The notes beneath the pieces were generated by a model. The model did no database searches. It worked only from the letters and a program-made list of their open reading frames with translations, and was not told where the DNA came from. The position numbers and the translations under genes are program-made. 64,000 nt of DNA from Litsea cubeba (Eukaryota > Streptophyta > Magnoliopsida > Laurales > Lauraceae), in assembly GCA_012931725.1 (NCBI GenBank), contig CM022948.1:45265898-45329897 (forward strand), given 5' to 3'. This document shows, piece by piece, positions 45,302-57,801 of this stretch (the stretch's first letter is position 1; each line of letters begins with the position of its first letter).

Positions 45302-48300
45302 ATGGCTTCAAGTAAGTTCCCTTTTTCAAGAAAACCCCATTGTAGGAAAAAAAGTTCTTTCTTTTTTTTTGTTTCTTTCTTTTCTTTTCTTCTTTTTTCC
45401 ACGTGTTTGCTTTTTTTTTACACGTTTTTTCTTATCTCTTTTTTTTTGTGGGCCGAACGGACAGATCCGTACGGATCTGGCCGTACGGCCATGTGGCCTG
45501 TGGGCCAGCCTCTTATTTCTCTTTTTTTTCTCTTCGAGAAAGTTTATTTTATTTTGTTTTGTTCTTTTTCTTTCTCCTTTCTCCTTTTTTTTGAGAAAGT
45601 TTCTTTTCTTCTTTTTTTTGTTTTTTTTTGCTCATCATGATAATGCATTTTTTTTCTTTTGCAAACCAAGATGTTCATGCATGTATATTTTTTTGTAAAT
45701 TAAATTGTAGCATGATGTGATAGCATGCCTGAAAGTTTTCGCAAATTTGGAAATTTGGAGCTCGCAGCGATGTTGAGCCCTTCCTGATTTTATGGAGACT
45801 TTAAGTTTTCGAAAGTTTGGAGTTTCGGAGCTCGCAGCAATGTTGAGCCCATCTTCAAGCTTTCTATTTCTTTCGGGATAGTTCTTTTTCTTCGGAATTG
45901 CCCCGGCATCAAGTCAAAATTTCGCCAGATTTTTTTTTTTAACGAGATTCTGTCATTTTGATGTTTGATCTTTTTCTTTTCCATCCTTTGCAGGTGGTTC
46001 TTCCAGAACGAACAAGGGTAAAGAGCCTGCTACAAGCGTACCTCGTCGATCTGCTAGATCTTCTAATCCGGCCGTTCAGCAGGCCTTTGAGAAGGTCCAA
46101 TATGTTGAGAGAAATCTGGAAGAGTGTGACTCCCTCAACAGAGATGAGATGAGGTAGCGACCGATCGCTCTCAAGGGAGAGGAATTCTATAAGATCATGG
46201 TAAGCAGTCGTCCATGGATGATGGAAGATCAGAGTGTTTTACCCAAGCCTACCTTCTTCTTTGGTGATGCCGTCCCTGATGACATGACAAACCAGAGGAG
46301 ATGTTTTCAGTTCTCTTTCACAGCAGATGGTGAGAAGAAGACTGTTGCTACCCGGTCAACGTTTGATCACACCGTCTCGATCATGAGCCTTGCCCCCACA
46401 TGCTTTAAGAGGGAAAATCCTCCAAGCTGGGTGAGAAGGACAAATGTAATCAAGACCGAGGTTTCTGTTGGCGGTTCTCCCCGATATACGGAGAGTTGCC
46501 TGCTGACATGGACCCGTTGATGCCATCCAGCGGCTACCAGGGCTCTGATTATCCGTCGGTCGATTTGAGACCGGTGGGCCTTGGTATTCTCAGCGGTGAC
46601 GGCATCAATTGGATAAAGCCTTTTCGACTTCGTGGCCGTTTCAATGCCGACTCCGAGTGGAAGTCGTGAACTGATCGCATCCTGCTGATTGGTGGCGCCA
46701 TTTTGAAGGAAGCCGGGATTTTTGATGCGGTCCGCGCCTTTAGGGAGACCGTGATCTTTTCCGACGAGGCCTTCATGGCTATGCTGGAGTCATTCCTCCC
46801 ACAAACCAATACCTTCGTTATGACTAATGGTGAGATTGGTTTCTCTTTGAAGGAGCTGAGCGCCATTACTGGATTGCCCATTCTTGGCAAACTCTATGAG
46901 GAGTTTATGCCGATCGACAGTGTCCTTGAAGAGTAGTATGAGGAGTTCAGGCTTCTGTACTTTCAGCTCGTCGCCTTCTATGATTTTTTGAAGGAGAAGG
47001 AGGGTTTGAAAGTTAGATCCAGTAGTTGGAAGAGTTCTAGCTCTTTGTTCCCCAATTTTTTTTATAACAAGGAGTCTTCTGATAGTGCGACCCAGGAAGC
47101 CAGGGCTCAGGATCCAAGTTCGAAGAAGATCTTGGCTACGCAAAAAGAGTTGAGAGATTTCTGTGTGAGTACAAATGCCATATATCCTGACATTGCACTG
47201 CGGAGAGATCTCGCTGTTTACCTCACTTATTGGCCTGGTGAGGCTATTTTTACTGGAGGAGATTGAACGCACATCAGGCCGCATTGTATTTTTCCGGCTT
47301 GTCAGATGGCGTTTGGAGAGCAGCTTGCTTTGGTGCCAGCTTTTTACTTCTACCTGTGTACCGAACTGCAGGCTGCTGCTTTTTTGGTTCGGCTTGGGCT
47401 CCCTATAAATAGGGTATTTTCAGCCCACATTTTTTATTCGTGGTATGTGTACCACTGTCCTGGCTTCCACCGGCTGGGTGCCTTACAGGATGATGATCCT
47501 CTGATGATTCGGCTGGCTAAGGGCAAAGCCGTATCCGAATCACTTTTGTTTGCCCGGATGAGGATCCGACGGTTCAGGGACGTCGAGATGGGGCAGTCTT
47601 CAGTGAAGCTTTCTCCGGAGTTGTGGAAGAAGGCTTTTGATTTTGGTGCCTCCCGAGACTCTATCAGGGCGGGGTCGGGAAGGCATTACTCCTTGACGAA
47701 CGCAGAGAAGGAGTGGCTATTCAGCATACGTGTCAGCACGATGGTGTACCGCAGACATCTTTTCGTCGACATCCAGCCGTATGTACCCTCTCGCTTTGCT
47801 TTGCAGTTGGGCTTTTCTCAAGGCGTTGTTGGAGCGCCTTCAAGCATGGTGAAACGCTTTGGAGGTTTACAGGATGGGAGAAATGCATGGGCTTTCTATA
47901 GTGCTGAAGACACTACAGCCAAGATCTCTTATCCTGTGTTGTTGACTTCCTGGACTGCCGGCTTTGCGAAGTGGTTCGCGGAGAGCTTTTCGGCATATCG
48001 GGGGCTTTCCAAGAAGGAGCTTGATGTGAAGCTGGCATCTGGAAAGGGCCTTGGAAAGTCGGATGGCGTCTGGCGAGAGGAAGTTTGGGCCTTCCTTTCT
48101 GGAGAGAAGCACAAGATAGGCTTTCTGGGTGACCAGGGCGTCATTGGTTCTGAAACTGTTCGAGAAATACCTGATGAGGCTTTAGAGCAGCTTGAACAGG
48201 AGGAAGCCGAACTTGGTGCTTGGATGCAAGCGGCGCAAAGGCAAGCTTCCGTGGAGTCTACTGGCAAGAGTAGACCATCCAGTGAGGAGTCAAGTGAGAA

Positions 48301-49882
48301 ACCTGACTCTAACAGCGGGGCAGGTTCCTCTAAGAAGCGAGCCCGCAGGAGTAAGAGGAGGAGGAGTCATCATCGCAGCAAGGGGCAGCATGAGGACTCT
48401 CCTAACTTGGAAGTACCTCTTACTATCAATGAGGAGGCGCCGGGGGATGTTGACGAACCTCCAGAGAAGAGAAGCCGAGAAAAAGAGACCGTCGGTGAAG
48501 ATATGATTCTTCCTTTTTCTCTTTCCATTTCTTTTCATGGGATTTTTCCATGTCTTGATTTGTTCTCTCTCTAGTGCTCCTCTTTTTTATAGCAGAGGAA
48601 GATTTGGCGATGCCTGAGGTTCCAACTGATGAGGTGGTGACAGACCCTGTCGGGTCACCTGAAGAAGAACTGAGGGACTCTGGAGTGAATCCAGAATCTC
48701 CAATTGGTATGACTTTTTTTTTGTCTGTGACTTGGTTTGCTAACATTTTTCTTATCAGCTGACTTGCCACAGGATTCCGATGACTTTGAACCATCGATGG
48801 ATTCAAATGTTGATGATGCTTCCGATGAGTTCATGGAGGAAGAGAGTCTTCCGCCAGTCGTCGAAGAAGGTATTTTGTAGTAATAACACTGATAATGATT
48901 TTCAAACAGGATCATATTCATACCTTTTTGTGTTTCTTTGGCAGGTTTTGAGGTGACAGCGGAGAGTCCGTTGCTTCCTTCAGAACCAGAGCAAAAGATG
49001 CCAGAGGTCAATCCAGAGGTAGAGACTCCCGGGACCAGTTCTGACATAGTTGAGGAGATACCTCATGCTGAGATTCCTTCCCGAGCAGCTCCAACTGGAA
49101 AGAGTTCTTTTGTAACTCTTCCAACGGGTGATGACATGAGCAGCCGACCAACGGAGTTGGGCGAATCTTCAGCTGGACCATCTCTTCTTTTTGCGAAGAA
49201 GGTGGTGGTGCGGGTTCTGAGCACTTGGATTGAGACTCTCCTTCCTGGGCACTTGGATGCCGGATTTGGCATGATCCAGCATGTGCAGGAGATTCTCAGT
49301 GATGCCGAATAGGCTGGTCTGGATGTCATAGGTGCCAGGGCGATCGTTGATAGGATCATTGCACTGGGTGACAAGTGGTTTGAGACCATGGGTTTTGCTG
49401 ACGACCAATTCTTCAAGGAGATGTTCCTGGACCCTGCTGATAAGGCTAAGTCTGACCTAAATGAGGCTACACAAAGCAGGAAGCAGATAGTCCGAGAGAA
49501 GAACTTAGAAGAGCTAGCCATCATTAGGCTGACACATGACCTTAACATCCTTGATAGGGAAGTCGATGAGGCCAGGAAACGTCTTGAGAATTTAAAGGCA
49601 CAAGTCACTGCCAAGTGGACTGCTATAACAGAGGCTCGCGACAGGGAGATTACTCTGATTCGTCGGGTTGCAGATGCTGATCGAGTCCTTGAAAGGAAGT
49701 TTCAAGAAGACAAACAATGGCAAATTGCTCGGGATAAGCTTCCCGGTGTGAAAGAAGGGTTACAGCGCACCCCAGCATCTCATGGCAAGTTCCTGAAGAA
49801 GCGTGCCGTGGAATCCGTGACGGCTGAGGCCAAAAGTTTGCTTGAGGAGCTGAACTCTTGGCTGGAGACCATTTCTGGCTGA
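45302..49882 (+). pseudogene. Antisense plant-mobile-domain-like gene, copy B (damaged)
   Basis: Model: exon 1 45302-45311, exon 2 45994-48500, exon 3 48593-48706, exon 4 48759-48869, exon 5 48945-49882. Exons 3, 4 and 5 have the same phase-1 borders as copy C. The exon 2 donor is mutated (AAG then AT instead of GT at 48501). Exon 2 has a TAG at 46155-46157, a frameshift near 46490 and stops near 46667 and 46934; exon 5 has a TAG at 49310-49312. An undamaged stretch of about 400 codons runs from 47306 and covers the FFVRLGLP-like, SRFALQLGFSQGV and Lys/Arg-rich blocks. Intermediate decay between A and C. Confidence 0.75.
45447..45508. repeat. GC-rich palindrome cluster in intron 1, copy B
   Basis: Contains the perfect 16-bp palindrome AGATCCGTACGGATCT and a second CCGTACGG; the first CCGTACGG is changed to CCGAACGG. 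Confidence 0.8.
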
Positions 49883-51288
49883 GCTCCTGATTTTTTTAGG
49901 AGAAACTATCCTTCTTTTTTTGGTACCATATGTATTTTTTTTGTACACTTCTTTTTTGTAGTGCTTGTGAACACTTTCTTTTTTTTTGGTACCACATGCA
50001 TTTTTTGGTACTTTTTTTTTATTTTCCTACACTCACTTAAATCTTTTTGTGATGAAAGTAATTGCTAAATGGGATGATTTTTTTTTGTTTTCCCTACGCT
50101 CACTTAAATCTTTTTGTGATAAAGTAATTGCTAAATCGGATTTGATCAAAAGCATGTCATTTTGTGAAAATCTTGTCAAATGATTGTTTTGGCATGGGAG
50201 CCGGATTTTGTTTGTGGCATGGAAGCCGATTTTGGCATGAGAGCCAGCTTTTTTGTTTTGTGGCATTAATAGCAGATTTGTGGCATTAATAGCCGGTTTT
50301 GGTGGCATCTATAGCCGGGTTTGTGGCATTGATAGCCGGGTTTTTTTAAAGCCAATTTTTTTTTGTGGCATTGATAACCGGTTTTGTTTTGTGGCATTGA
50401 TAGACGGTTTGGTTTTCAAAAATACAAGTATCGACTAAAAGCCGCCTCCCTACTGAATGTTCTTGCAAGTATCGATGGAATGTCGCATCCTTGCTCATTT
50501 GGTTGCGAGTATCGATGGAATGTCGCATCCTTGCTCATTTGGTTACGAGTATCGATGGAATGTCGCATCCTTGCTTTTTGAAAAACTTTGGTTTTGCGGG
50601 TATTGACTTGATGTCGTTTCCCCACGATTTTTTTAATTTATGGTTTTCTTGAACCTTTGGGTTATGGATATCGACTGAAATGTTGCGTCTCCATGGTTTT
50701 TTAGGGTTTTTTGAACCTTTGAAATTTGGGTTGTGGATATCAACTGAAATGTTGCATCTCCACAGTTTCTTGGTTTTTGTTTTTGAACCTTTGAAATTTG
50801 GGTTGTGGATATCAACTGAAATTTGCATCTCCAAGGTTTTGGATTTTGCAAGTATCGATGAAATGTCGCTTCCCTGCGATTTTGGAAGTGTCGAACGTGG
50901 TTCGCATGCTTCCAATTTGTGCAAGTATCGACTAAGCGTCGCTTCCTCGCGGTTTTTTGAAAAACCATTTTTTTGTTTAAAGACACGAGGGTCATAAGTT
51001 TTGACCTAAAACCATTTAGGTGGTAAAAGGTAGGGTGGACTAGGGTGGAAATCCTTGAATCCGGATTTTTTTTTAAACCATGAATTTTGGGTTCAAAGGT
51101 TGAAAATTTTGGTCAAGTTAGGGAAAGGTTCCTAAACTTGGATTTTTGAACAATGAAACGATGAAAGTAAGCATTGTTTAAATTTCTAGAAATTTCAACA
51201 TGAAAATTCTAAAAAAGGAGGGTTTAGCAAGCATGTACCTGGCGGTTTTGGCCGTACAGGCATTGCTCTTACCCAGTTGGGTAAGTCT
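49883..51288. repeat. Four tandem arrays between antisense gene and pol, element B
   Basis: The same order as in A: GGTACCA-type units (about 49915-50020), the GGCATTGATAGCCGG array (50190-50420, shorter than in A and C), the AAGTATCGATGGAATGTCGC array (50425-50580) and GGATATCAACTGAAATG units (50655-50875). The remainder to 51288 is unique and gene-free. Confidence 0.8.
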
Positions 51289-54200
51289 TCAAGGGTAGTA
51301 CCGCTTTAAGAACTTGCCATTGATGGGCAGCATACATCTGTCACCTTGCATGTTTAGTAGTGCGTATGTGCTGTTGGAGAAAACTTTGTCGATGACGTAG
51401 GGTCCCTCCCATTTTGGCTCAAATTTGCCTTTGGACTTGTGAGCGAAGACCATTGGTCTTTTTACCGCAAGAACCAAGTCACCCTTTTTGTAGGCGCGTT
51501 GCCTGACCTTTTTGTCGAAAGATCTTGCCATGCGTGCTTGGTAAAGTTCAATGCTTTGTTGAGCTTCGAGCCGTCTCTCATCGAGAATGTCCAGCTCATG
51601 GAGTCGTAATTTGACATTGCTTTCTTGAGTTATGTCATTTTGCAAGGATACCCTCAAGGAAGGAATTTGTACTTCCAAGGGCACGACAGCTTCGCATCCA
51701 TAGACCAAGGAGAATGGTGTGTTATTGGTTGGTCCTCGAACGGTGGTTCGATAGGCCCACAAAGCTTCAGACAGTTTGTCGCTCCAGTCTCTTTTGTGAC
51801 TAGAGACCATTTTTTTTAGGATTTTACAGTGTCTTGTTGAAAGCTTCTGCTAATCCGTTTGCTGCCGGATTGTATGGAGTCGAAGGACAGCTTTGGATTT
51901 TGTATTTGTCGCAGAACCTGTAGAATCAATGATCCTGGAATTGTGGTCCGTTATCATGGATGAATCTTTTGGGTATGCCAAAACGACAAATGATGTTGGT
52001 GCGCAGGAACTGAAGGACTGGTGAGGTCTTCATTTCGTTGAACGCAAATGCTTCTGACCACTTGGAGAAATAATCAGTAGCGGCGAAGATGAAGCGATGA
52101 CCTTTGCTCGAAGGGGGAGAAATAGGACCTATGATGTCCATAACCCAGGCTTCGAAAGGCCATGAAATCGCTGTAGGATGTAGCCATTCTAGAGGCATGT
52201 GAATGTAATCTCTATGAACTTGGCATTGTTGGCAGCGCTTAGCAAATTGCATTGCATCGGCTACCATGGTAGGCCAGTAATAACCTAACCTTTTTATCTT
52301 ATCATAGAGCTTGGGACCAGACTGATGAGCTCCGCAAAGACCAGCATAAACTTCTTTGAGTGTTTCTTCATCCTCTTGTTGTGACAAGCAGCGTAGAAGT
52401 ACTCCGTTGAAGGATTTCCTACAAAGGATTTTTGAAGGAATATCCAAATGAAAGCTTGGGGTTCGCCTTTGGATGCTTACCCGTTCCTTTGGATCTTCAG
52501 GTAGGATTCCGAACATAATGTAATCAATGAACGGATCCCTCCAATCGTCGATTGAAGTTTGAAGGATTGAAATCCGACTTCCAACCACTTGGTGGCATTC
52601 AGCAACTGCTTGATGTGTGTTAAGAGGAGGAAGGATTCTTCTTTCACACACTGTGATTTGCATGTTTTCCCCTTCCTGGATTGCCATAGATGCGACAAGT
52701 CCAGCCAAGGCATCTGCACGTATGTTTTCACCTCTATGAATGTGGGTGATGTGACAGATGTCAAACTTTTGCAAAAGCGATTGTGCTTTGTTGTAGTAGG
52801 GCAGCAAATCTGGCTTTCTGACTTCAATTTTTTGATTCATCTGGTCGACGATCAGTTGAGAGTCTCCAAAGACTTCCAACATGGTGATACCGGATTCGAT
52901 GGCGAGTTCCAATCCTAGGAATAAAGCTTGATATTCAGCTATATTGTTTGTGCATGGTTCCAGTAGCGAGAAAGCGTGTGGAATCATGTATTTGTTGGGG
53001 CTAACAAAGAGGATGCCAACTCTCAAGATCAGCTATCTTTTTTCATTTGTCCTAGTTGCACCGTCAAAGTACATGTCCCAGGAAGCATTTTGTGAGAAAG
53101 TCTCCACATTGTAGACTGGTTCGTTTGGGAGATCATCTCTGAGTGGAGAATCTTTAGGCAATGGATGCTCTGCGAGGAAGTCCGTTAGAGCTTCCCCTTT
53201 GATTGCCTTTTGTGGTACATACCTAATATCAAATTATGATAGAAGGATGGACCATTTTGCCAGTCGAGCATTCAGAGAACCTGCCTTTGTGACAAGGACC
53301 TTCAAGAGGTTGACCCTCGAGACCAGGTAGACTGTGTTAGAAAGCAAGTAGTGACGTAGCTTTTGTACGGCGAACATCACTACAAGACATTCTTTTTCGA
53401 CTGGAGAGTAGCGATGCTCTGCACCTACTAGCATGCGGCTGAGGTAATATAGAGTAGCTTCTTTTCTTTGATCATTTTCTTGTGCAAGCAGAGCTCCCAA
53501 AGAGTGATCAAGGGCTCTTGTGTACAAGATGAATGGTTTTCCAGTGGTAGGAGCAGCTAACACTGGAGGTTTTGTCAGGTATGACTTGATATCTTGGAAA
53601 GCAGCTTCACCGTCAGCATCCCAGACAAAGTTTACACCTTTTTTCATCAACCGGGAGAATGGACGGCATTTCCCCGAAAGATTGGAGATGAACCGTCTGA
53701 TGTAGGCCAATCTCCCTCGAAGCCCTTTGAGTTCTCTCAAGGTTCTTAAAGAGGGCATTTCTAGAATGTCTTTGACTTTTATGGGGTCAAGCTCTATTCC
53801 AGCTTTCCGAACTAAGAATCTGAGGAACTTACCCGACGAGACGCCGAAGAAGCATTTCAGAGGATTCATTCGCAATTTGTGTTTGCGAAGCCGGAGGAAG
53901 ACTTCTCGAAGGTCTTCGAGATGATCTTCTTTTCTTTTGCTTTTGACGGTGAGGTCATCAACGTAATATTCAACCGTCTTGTGCTGCATATCTTGGAATA
54001 TCTTCATCATAGCCCTCTGATATGTGGCACCAGCATTTTTTTAGACCAAATGGCATGACAGTGTAGCAATACACGCCAAATGGGGTCCGAAAGGATGTAT
54101 GTTTTTCATCCTCGGGATGCATCTTTATTTGATTGTAGGCTACTTCTTTTGGAGATGAGGGTTCTTATGGGTCAGAAGACCACATGTCTGTGCCATCGGA

Positions 54201-54315
54201 CAACTCCTCTTCATTTTTAGAGAAATCGTGCCAATTGGATGAGCTTCCTGGATCTTTGTCAGGTGACTCATCAAAGAGATATCCAGGGAGATCGATGTCT
54301 TCATGGACTTGAGAT
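51289..54315 (-). pseudogene. Tat-type pol of element B: partial RT, RNase H, archaeal-type RNase H, integrase
   Basis: Minus-strand pol with stops. From the N-terminal side: an acidic linker-like stretch (about 54300-54170) is joined directly to the RT motif YNQIKMHPEDEKHTSFRTPF, so the first half of RT is deleted. Then YVDD (near 53960), an RNase H-like domain, a stop near 53234, and a second RNase H of the archaeal type with DGA (near 53060), NNIAEYQALFLGLELA (Glu), GDSQLIV (Asp) and NIRADALA (Asp). Integrase follows: GAHQSGPKLYDKI and CQQC, with Tyr where the first zinc His is usual, then VMDIIGP and IHDNGPQF. The frame changes near 51900 to the C-terminal part (51810-51289, ending GKFLKRYYP). 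The second RNase H marks the Tat lineage. Confidence 0.85.
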
Positions 54316-56620
54316 TGATGGACCGCGCTCCTGCTCGGTTCTACCGAGGTCGGCGGACGTGGGAGTCCGTTGGGTCCGACCCTTTCGTAACCGGGGGGCA
54401 GGGGCGTGCATCAACATTTCTTTTTTTTTTGTGGGTGTGCCAGATTTTCTATTTTTACTTGGAATTGCAAGTGGTGATCCGGAAATCAACCTTCGCAAGT
54501 AAAAAGGAAATCAACTTCTTTCAAGTTTTCCATTGCACATATATTTAAGAAAAGAGACATTTTTCTTAGTTTGCCGTGAAAGGCGATTTTTTTGGCATTT
54601 ATAGCCGATTTTGGCGTTTATAGCCGATTTTTGGCGTTTATAGCCGATTTTGGCGTTTATAGCCGATTTACAATCCTTATCAACAATGAAAGACAAGAAT
54701 TGTGATTTTTGTCTCTTTTGAAAAAATACAAACTACAATGAAAAGCGAGAAAAGGAGGATCTAACTTCTCAGGAGATTGTGGGGGACTCGTTTAGATTGA
54801 CGGTCGCAAGCCATATGTGGGCTTCGCCATCATCCATGCAGATGAGAACAGAGGATGCTATTGATTCGCTTGGCTTGGCTATAACCTCGGGTTTTTAGAG
54901 GACAAAGACCAAAAGGAGGTCCTATGTCCAATAAAAAGCCGAGTAGACGGGCTGAAAAGCCATATCTAAGCCATTGGAGGCAGGAGGAGAAGGCAAGGAC
55001 CTTGGGGGGGGGGGGGGGTACCCCCCAAGGGACTTTTGTCACCTTGTTGCGGTGGCCGGTGTAGAACTTCCGCAGAGTTTTCTCTCTTTTTCTTTCTCTG
55101 GATTTCTGACTGCTGTCTGTTGATGTTCCTTGTTTTTTTCTTCTTGGAGAGCCCTCCTATTTATAGGCTTTTAGGTAGCCTTTTAGGTGGGTTTATGGGC
55201 TTTTATTGTCATTAAGCCGCATAATGGGAGGAGTTACAAAATTGAATTGTTTATTTTGTAACTCCTTTTTCTTGGCTTCTGATTGGCCGGAGGAGATTGA
55301 GGGCATTTAATCGCCTTTAATCGCCATGATGGGAGTAGTTTCATGGGTTAAATGCCATGAATCTCTTGACTTGTAACTCCCGAATGCTTGCTTCTGATTG
55401 GGCCGTCCAAAGAAATGGATTAATGACTGTAATAAAGCTAGTCAATTAATCGCATTAAGTGGTCGCCGAGCAGCTGAAGAGTCGCGGGCCGTGCCACGTC
55501 TTTTGAGATTCTTCTGTTGATGATCATCGATGGATCTTCATGTAGATCGACATCAGATGATCATGTAATTTCCGGTGTTTGTTGCCAACAGCGGGTCGGT
55601 GCCATCTGTCCTGTCGATTTCTCGATCGGTCGGGTGGAAAGCACACTTTTTTGGTTGACCGGGTGGCGATCAATACTGTCTTCAATACTCTTGATGATTT
55701 ACCCGTGTTTTGGACGGATGTCAGAGGACTTGGTGTCTCAAAAGCATGAATTTTGGAAAGTACCAGAGGCTGGGCCCTTCGAATCGCGAAAAAAACGGCG
55801 AAAACCGGGGTTTCCGGGGCTTTCCCGGCGACCCCGGGGTCCAAGGTCGCCGGCGACCCTGGCCCAGGGTCGCAGGGGTCTGCGACCCTGGGGGGGTTTT
55901 CCCCCTTTCGTGTCCCGTTTTGCGTCCGTTTTTGCTTTTTTTTTTATTCTTTTTTCTTCTGTACTTTTCCTTGACATTTTGACCATTCATTGGCCTGATT
56001 TCTTTGTAGGAAACCTGATGAGAATCCTTGCATTTTATTTTGCAAAGTTTCCAATTTCCTGAGAAAGCCGAAGACTTTGTCGCGCAGAGCTACCGATTTT
56101 CCGTCAGAAGCTGAAACTGGGCCAAACGATGTCGGAATGACCTGAAATTTGGTGTGAAGCCTCCTGAGCAATAAATAAGACCAACCATAGGCTTTTGTTT
56201 GAGTTTCGAAGCCGTTTGGGGTCCTATCACCTGCAGACTTGCTTTTTGTCGCGATGAAGATGTCGCGGTTTGATGTGTGGTCAACCGATGTCCGATTGAC
56301 TTGAAATTTGACAGGGAACCTATTGGAGTCATTTTAAGATGATCCATAGGTTCTGTCTTGGAAACCATGCTCCCGGAGAGCTTTTGTCGCCGAGAGCTCC
56401 TTTTCGGCTGTCGGAGAAGCGAAGTTAGGCCAAATGATTTTGAAATGGCCCGAAACTTCTTGTGTACTCCTCTTTTGGCTGTCTGGAAGAATCTTGCAGT
56501 TTTTGTTTGATTCTGACAAGATTTGATTTTTGGAAGCAGCATTGCCTATTTATGGCAGGTTGCGACTTCATGTAGCTCTTTGGATCTTGAAAAGGCAAAG
56601 TGACATTTTCGGTGTCAACA
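54316..56620 (-). repeat. 3' LTR of element C
   Basis: 2305 bp, TGATGGACC to TGTCAACA on the plus strand. It contains a TATAGCC array (54580-54670), a G/C-run hairpin (55000-55030, with about 15 G), a minus-strand TATA-like CCTATAAATAGG (55156-55167), GGTCGCCGGCGACC (55845-55858) and three 150-bp module cores (56136, 56295, 56444). Confidence 0.85.
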
Positions 56621-56637
56621 AATGCCCCCTCGAGGTA
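56621..56637 (-). other. Polypurine tract of element C
   Basis: ACCTCGAGGGGGCATT on the minus strand, directly before the LTR start TGTTGACACC. Confidence 0.85.
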
Positions 56638-56844
56638 CAGCGGCGAGTTGCTTAACTTTTGTAGTCGATGTGCCTCGAAGAGATTTTTGAAGGAGAGCCT
56701 GTGACTTGACCAAGAGTCTTTGAGCAATCTTTCTTTTTGGTATTTGTAGCCTTTTGAGCTTCCAGGGGAATTTTATGGTAGTGAAAGGGATCACGTACCA
56801 TCTCGAGGCAAAGTTTTGAAGATGACATCAGGGATGTGGATTTG

Positions 56845-57605
56845 GGTTTTGACCTTGTGACCTAACAGGCTATATGTGGCAGGTTAGGGGGTCGGGTTTG
56901 GTTTTGATCGTGTGACCCAACAAGCTGTATGTGGAATGTTGGGGGATCAATTTTGGTTTTGATCTTGTGACCTAACAGGCTGTATGTGGCAAGTTAGGGG
57001 ATCAGGTTTTGGTTTGTTGTTTTGGTCTTGTGACCTAACAGGCTGTATGTGGCAAGTTAGGGGACCAGGATTTGGTTTGATGGAATGTCAATTTCAAGAT
57101 TTTGGCTCAATTTGGTAGATGAGGCTGGATGGTTTGATTTTTGGAAGCTCATGGGGCTTGGAATTTTCTTTTGTATGGTCCAATCAACTCAAAAGAGGCA
57201 TGGAATCATTTTTGTATGCTCTTGGTAAGAGGGATTTCTCTTTGACTAAAAGCCCAAAATTTATTTCTTTTTTTTTTGTGCCTAGGTGGTCAAACCTGGC
57301 TCATATGGGCTAACCCATGGGACCTTAAACTTTTGAAATGGCTTAGATCTCAAATGGTGTCATTTTTGTAAAGAATATCCAAAAATATCTCATTTGGATA
57401 GAGAATATCTAAGAATATCTTTACTTGGAGAGAATCTCTCATGATCCCTTTATTTTTGGGATAGAATATCTCAAGATATCTTTCTTTTGGGAAAGAATCC
57501 GTCATAGATTATATCTTTTAGGAGAAAATCTCTCGTTGATTTCTTTTTGGGAGAGAATCCCTCAAGATATCTTTCTTTTGGGAAAGAATCTTTCTAATTT
57601 CTTTC
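56845..57605. repeat. Two tandem arrays upstream of the antisense gene, element C
   Basis: Four units of the roughly 58-bp AGGCTGTATGTGGC repeat (56848-57068), then the GAATATCTCAAGATATC array (about 57370-57600). Confidence 0.8.
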
Positions 57606-57672
57606 TTTTGGTAAGGTTACTAATTAGTAACACTTACCTCTTTCTTCTTTCCTTCTTTGGTTTGCTCTCCTC

Positions 57673-57680
57673 TATAAAAG
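57673..57680 (+). promoter_or_regulatory. TATA box of the antisense gene, element C
   Basis: TCTATAAAAGCAAGG on the plus strand; TATA is 129 bp before the ATG at 57802, the same distance as in A and B. Confidence 0.65.
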
Positions 57681-57801
57681 CAAGGAGAAGGTTGGATCTC
57701 TTGCTCTTATTACTTTCTTTTGCAATAATCTCAAGAGGGCTTCAAGACCAAGAGCTTTTCTTCTTCAAGATCTTCAAGACTTTTCTTCTTCTTCTCCATC
57801 A

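Larger units (their letters stand above)
41736..54315 (-). mobile_element. Element B: Tat-lineage gypsy element, truncated in pol
   Basis: Minus strand. Left to right: 3' LTR 41736-44176, purine tract, repeats, antisense gene 45302-49882, repeats, integrase, archaeal-type RNase H, first RNase H and half of RT (51289-54315). It ends at 54315 against the LTR of element C. No primer-site-like sequence abuts that LTR, so the LTR at 54316 probably belongs to C rather than being B's own 5' LTR. The left target-site half would be GCTGT (41731-41735). Confidence 0.8.

Noticed and set aside
54316..56620. LTR at 54316 as the 5' LTR of element B
   Set aside because: The adjacent minus-strand sequence does not look like a tRNA primer site, and it abuts pol-region rather than leader sequence; not fully excluded.
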